A stretch of DNA of 16,257 bases from the NCBI GenBank assembly GCA_036519575.1, contig DATDKZ010000072.1, forward strand, positions 1 through 16,257. The letters run 5' to 3'. Below are positions 13,698-16,257 of the stretch, piece by piece. A program made the position numbers and the translations under genes. This DNA comes from AC-69 sp036519575 (GTDB lineage: Bacteria > Actinomycetota > UBA4738 > HRBIN12). The notes below the pieces were generated by a model. The model made no database searches, was not told where the DNA came from, and saw only the letters and a list, made by a program, of their open reading frames with translations. How positions within the stretch are numbered: the first letter of the stretch is position 1; every line of letters starts with the position of its first letter.

Positions 13698-13701
13698 ACC
13701 G

Positions 13702-14211
13702 ATGCCGCTTCGTCATCGGCTCGTCATCCTCCCCCTGCTACTGCTGGCGTCGGTTGCCCCGTCGGTCGGGGCCGGCCCGTCCGGCGATTGGGCATGGCCG
13801 GTCGTGGGCCCGGTCATCAGAGGCTTCGACCCACCGTCTACACCGTTCGGCGCGGGGCATCGGGGGATCGACATCGCGGCCCCCATCGGAACTTCGGTGC
13901 TCGCGCCGGCGCCGGGCGTCGTGGCCTTCGCCGGCGCCGTCGCCGGCCACCTGTTCGTCACGGTGGATCACGGGGGTGGGTTGTCGTCGACGTCCTCGTG
14001 GGTCTCCGCCATCCTGGTCCGCAAGGGCGACGCGGTGGCCCGAGGTTCGGCGGTGGCGCTCACCGGGACCGGCCATCCTGGCGTGGAGCCACCGCACCTC
14101 CACTTCGGCGTTCGGCAGGGTGCCGACTACGTGGATCCACTGGCGTTCCTCGCTCCCCCCAGCCTCGTGGGGCTGATCCGGCTGGCTCCCATCCTTCCTC
14201 CGACCCGATGA
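13702..14211 (+). CDS. Secreted M23 (LytM-type) peptidase-like protein
   Basis: This is a 169-residue exported protein of the M23 family, zinc peptidases that cut or bind peptidoglycan cross-bridges. A signal peptide (MPLRHR plus a leucine-rich core) likely ends near residue 24. The LytM domain fills the rest. Zinc ligands are visible as H53 and D57 in HRGID and H134 in HLHFG, with H132 as a catalytic base. The second catalytic histidine, normally in a Y-x-H-L motif, is not present: the matching stretch reads SSTSSWVSAILV (95-106). Activity may therefore be reduced or lost. A small M23 gene beside the sigma factor, often followed by rpsB, is a recurring actinobacterial arrangement; rpsB is not seen here. 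It likely acts in the cell wall. Confidence 0.9.
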   Translation: MPLRHRLVILPLLLLASVAPSVGAGPSGDWAWPVVGPVIRGFDPPSTPFGAGHRGIDIAAPIGTSVLAPAPGVVAFAGAVAGHLFVTVDHGGGLSSTSSWVSAILVRKGDAVARGSAVALTGTGHPGVEPPHLHFGVRQGADYVDPLAFLAPPSLVGLIRLAPILPPTR

Positions 14212-14239
14212 ACTAAAACGGCGTCTCGTCGGGCCCGCC

Positions 14240-14245
14240 TAGAAT
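14240..14245 (+). promoter_or_regulatory. Possible –10 hexamer (TAGAAT) for the beta-propeller gene
   Basis: TAGAAT, 5 of 6 matches to TATAAT, lies in the gap after the M23 gene. It would start transcription near 14252, just before GGAAGG (14261-14266). No matching –35 is visible. Confidence 0.35.
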
Positions 14246-14325
14246 GGGCGCCCGTTCGACGGAAGGTCACCCACCTGTTCCCTGATCGGCTCCACGCTCT
14301 GTCGAAGGCCGCGCTGGCGGTCCTC

Positions 14326-15780
14326 GTGGCGTTCGTACCCATGAGCATGTTGGCCGGTCGGGCCCTGGGACAGGCGGCCGAGCCCGGATCGGCCTTCGCC
14401 TGGCCGCAGTTCCAAGGGGGTCCCTCGCACCCGGGGACGACTGATGGACCGCCACCGCCGTACCGGCAGTCCTGGGCCTTTCCCGTGGCACCAGTTGGGC
14501 AGCAGGGTGCGTCGGCTCCCGTCGTCGCCGCCGACCAGGCCATAGTGGTGGGGCCCGCCGCCGTGTACGGGATCGATCTGTCCACCGGGCAAGAGCGCTG
14601 GACCCTCGCGCGCACCGAGGGTCCGTCGACCACACCTGCGGTGGCGAACGTCAAGGGAACCGCGGTCCTGTTGTTCACGGAGGGCTCCTCGAGCTCGGAC
14701 GCGAAGCTCCGGGCGGTAGAGCTGGCAGACCGGACGCCGGCCTGGGCGTCGCCGCTCGACCTCGGTGAGCAGAGCCACTCCGGTGTGACGGTGGCCGGTG
14801 GCACGGCGTTCGTCGGGGACGACGCCGGCCACGTCGTCGCCGTCGACCTGGCCACCGGTGAGGAGCGGTGGTCGGCTTCGCTGAACGATGGGGTGCAGGG
14901 ACCGCTCACGGTGGTGGACGGCACGGTCTACACGGTTCCCCAAGGCCGGCTGGCGATCGGCGCCGCCGCCACACCCACCGTGACGCCGACGCCGTCGCCG
15001 TCCCCGTCCCCGTCGGGCCAGGTCATCGGGGAGGAGAACCGGCTGTCGCTGGTGGCACTGTCCGCGTCTTCGGGCGAGCCCTCCTGGGTCGTCCCGCTCC
15101 CGGTGGGAACGTTCTTCACCTCGTTGCCGATCGCGGTGGGCGATTCGGTGTACGTGGCGGTCTCCGACGGCGCGTTCAACGGGGAGCTGCTCGCCTTCGA
15201 CGCGGCGGATGGCGCGGTGCGGTGGGTCCACCGCGGCGTCGGCCCGGTGTGGCAGACATCGTCGCCGACGGCGGCCGGCGGTGCCGTGTACGTGGCCGAC
15301 GGCCGCGGCGGGGTGTGGGGGTTCGATCCCGCGGACGGGAGGCGCCTGTTCGACTTCCAGTTCAACGAGTTCATCCGGCGGAGCTCACCCGTGATCGTGG
15401 GAGGGACGGTCCTGGTGGGTCTGGGCGATGGCCGCCTAGTGGCCGTGGACGCTTCGTCCGGTCACGAAGTCTGGGAGTCGGGGACCGGTCCCGGCCTCGT
15501 CGGGGGGATCGCCGTCGCCGGCGATCTCGTCCTCGCGGCCACGGGGGGCCTCCGGGGCGGGGTGGTGGCCTTCGAGCCGGATCCGCAAGGGAATCTGATC
15601 GACGTGACCTCGCCGAGCGTCGCCGACCCGCCCCGGCTGGTGGGGAACTTCGTCATCGCACTGCTGGTGATGACCGTCCTCCTGGCTGTTCCTCTCGGGT
15701 ACGTCTCGCGGCGGGCGAAGGCTCCCGATTTCGGCGAGCCGGCCGGCTCTGGGGACGGGAACGAGGACGGGACCGGATGA
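14326..15780 (+). CDS. Secreted PQQ-type beta-propeller protein with C-terminal membrane anchor
   Basis: This protein of about 484 residues is built from PQQ/BamB-like propeller repeats. Each has a D-x-x-x-G-x-x-x-W type motif: STGQERW (86-92), RTPAW (136-140), ATGEERW (176-182), SSGEPSW (248-254), ADGAVRW (294-300), ADGRRLF (336-342) and SSGHEVW (377-383). That makes about seven blades. A Pro/Ser/Thr linker (216-230) interrupts the middle of the propeller. A transmembrane helix (about 440-461) and a short basic/acidic tail end it, so the propeller should face outward. GTG 14326 leaves a poor signal peptide. The open frame upstream adds a Lys-containing n-region if translation starts at CTG 14275, 8 bases after GGAAGG. 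Catalytic dehydrogenase residues are not evident; a binding or scaffold role is more likely than an enzyme. Ligand unknown. Confidence 0.85.
   Translation: MAFVPMSMLAGRALGQAAEPGSAFAWPQFQGGPSHPGTTDGPPPPYRQSWAFPVAPVGQQGASAPVVAADQAIVVGPAAVYGIDLSTGQERWTLARTEGPSTTPAVANVKGTAVLLFTEGSSSSDAKLRAVELADRTPAWASPLDLGEQSHSGVTVAGGTAFVGDDAGHVVAVDLATGEERWSASLNDGVQGPLTVVDGTVYTVPQGRLAIGAAATPTVTPTPSPSPSPSGQVIGEENRLSLVALSASSGEPSWVVPLPVGTFFTSLPIAVGDSVYVAVSDGAFNGELLAFDAADGAVRWVHRGVGPVWQTSSPTAAGGAVYVADGRGGVWGFDPADGRRLFDFQFNEFIRRSSPVIVGGTVLVGLGDGRLVAVDASSGHEVWESGTGPGLVGGIAVAGDLVLAATGGLRGGVVAFEPDPQGNLIDVTSPSVADPPRLVGNFVIALLVMTVLLAVPLGYVSRRAKAPDFGEPAGSGDGNEDGTG
14976..15017 (+). repeat. Low-complexity Pro/Ser/Thr-coding repeat inside the propeller gene
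   Basis: Repeated CCGTC/CCGAC units encode the TPTPSPSPSPS linker. It falls between two propeller blades, so it probably makes an extended surface loop rather than an end spacer. Confidence 0.6.
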
Positions 15781-16257
15781 CGGCGAGGAAGCGGAGCAAG
15801 GGGAAGGGCCAGCGGCCTCAAGGGGCCCGGATATCCGAGGCCTCCGAGCGAGCAACCGTCGGGCGCGCGTCGAAGAGCCCGCCCCGGTCCGGGCTGTTCG
15901 GGGGCCTGTTCGGTCGCCGGTCCATCGGTCCCTCGCCGCTCGGCAGGCTCACCACCGCCCTGGGGAGGGGATTCCTGGTGGCAGGGGGATCGTGGCCGAT
16001 CCTCCTCGTCTCCTTCGTGGCCCTGTTCGGGGAATGGGCGGTGCTCATCGCCATGGGAACCCGTACCACCCCCCGGTTCCTGGTGACGGCGATGGCCCTC
16101 CCGCCGATCGGCAGCGCCATCGACTACCAATCCGCCCAGGCCCTCGGAGGGACGGCGGGCATCGTCGTCGGCTTCGCGCTCCTGGTCTTTCGGGCGTTCG
16201 TGGTGGCGGTCCTGGCCGGGTTGATCATCGGGGTCCTCGAGGGGGGCCGCGGGGGGG
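15777..16257 (+). CDS. Unrecognised membrane protein (3' truncated by window)
   Basis: This open frame runs from ATG 15777 to the end of the window (160 codons seen, no stop). The start overlaps the propeller gene stop as ATGA, a strong coupling signal, and codon bias matches the neighbours. The N-terminal 65 residues are basic and rich in Arg, Lys, Gly and Ser, likely cytoplasmic. A hydrophobic helix follows (about 73-94, WPILLVSFVALFGEWAVLIAM), then a short hydrophobic segment (101-113). A long hydrophobic stretch (about 124-153) could be one or two helices and leads into a glycine-rich end. I do not recognise the family. Coupling to the anchored propeller gene suggests the two products act together at the membrane. 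Confidence 0.75.
   Translation, partial: MTARKRSKGKGQRPQGARISEASERATVGRASKSPPRSGLFGGLFGRRSIGPSPLGRLTTALGRGFLVAGGSWPILLVSFVALFGEWAVLIAMGTRTTPRFLVTAMALPPIGSAIDYQSAQALGGTAGIVVGFALLVFRAFVVAVLAGLIIGVLEGGRGG

Larger units (their letters stand above)
13568..13701 (+). other. Intergenic regulatory region upstream of the M23 gene
   Basis: This 134-base non-coding gap between the sigma factor and the M23 gene is more AT-rich than its surroundings toward its 3' end. It holds a CRP/GlxR-type operator, a –10 hexamer and a strong ribosome binding site, listed separately. No ORF with a convincing start is seen. Confidence 0.7.

Noticed and set aside
14214..14245. WhiG/FliA-type promoter (TAAA … GCCGATAA) after the M23 gene
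   Set aside because: TAAA at 14214 and GCCTAGAA at 14237 resemble the two boxes, but the spacing is 19 bases instead of about 15 and the second box has two mismatches. It is not good enough to claim autoregulation by the nearby sigma gene.
14231..14254. Hairpin after the M23 gene as a terminator
   Set aside because: GGGCCCGCC and GGGCGCCC look palindromic but do not pair in register for more than about 4 bases, and there is no T-run.
16210..16257. G-rich run at the window end as a G-quadruplex or regulatory element
   Set aside because: It is part of an open coding frame (Gly-Gly-Arg-Gly-Gly) and is cut by the window edge, so nothing beyond GC-rich coding sequence can be supported.

Overview
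This is a GC-rich, almost fully coding stretch of chromosome from an actinomycete-type bacterium (Actinomycetota). The assignment rests on gene content and order: smc–ftsY–ffh–rpsP–khpA–rimM–trmD–rplS–lepB–rnhB–DUF2469–yraN–comM–dprA–xerC–whiG-type sigma–M23 peptidase. DUF2469 and the M23 gene next to a WhiG/FliA-like sigma factor are typical of that phylum. Codon use is strongly GC3-biased, GTG starts are common and several genes appear leaderless. I cannot name a genus. The departures from the usual gene order (below) suggest a lineage away from Streptomyces and Mycobacterium. All credible genes are on the + strand. The long minus-strand open frames are antisense shadows.

Region 1 (1–4831) is chromosome segregation, protein targeting and ribosome assembly. 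It holds the C-terminal part of SMC, the SRP receptor FtsY, a lone CheY-like receiver protein, Ffh, ribosomal protein bS16, the KH protein KhpA and RimM. The genes abut or overlap by a few bases, so one operon is likely.

Region 2 (4832–8825) begins with an unrecognised exported, C-terminally anchored protein inserted between rimM and trmD. TrmD, bL19 with a long acidic tail, signal peptidase I, RNase HII, DUF2469 and the YraN/UPF0102 nuclease-like protein follow. Several of these genes lack a Shine-Dalgarno sequence but carry a TANNNT hexamer just upstream of the start codon.

Region 3 (8826–13567) handles DNA: ComM (Mg-chelatase-like AAA+), DprA, the tyrosine recombinase XerC, and a sigma-28-family (WhiG/FliA) sigma factor with a long Lys/Ala/Pro-rich N-terminal extension. 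The sigma start overlaps the xerC stop by one base.

Region 4 (13568–16257) concerns the cell envelope: a small secreted LytM/M23 protein, a secreted PQQ-type beta-propeller with a C-terminal membrane anchor, and a membrane protein cut off by the window end. The 134-base gap before the M23 gene contains a perfect CRP/GlxR-type operator, TGTGA-N6-TCACA. Its centre lies at the class II activator distance from a TAGCGT –10 hexamer. This is the most specific regulatory signal in the window.

I see no tRNA, rRNA, CRISPR array, insertion sequence or prophage. No region clearly forms a new defence or mobile system. The most unusual items are the receiver in the SRP operon, the exported protein in the rimM–trmD gap, the CRP-type promoter of the M23 gene, and the propeller plus membrane-protein pair.
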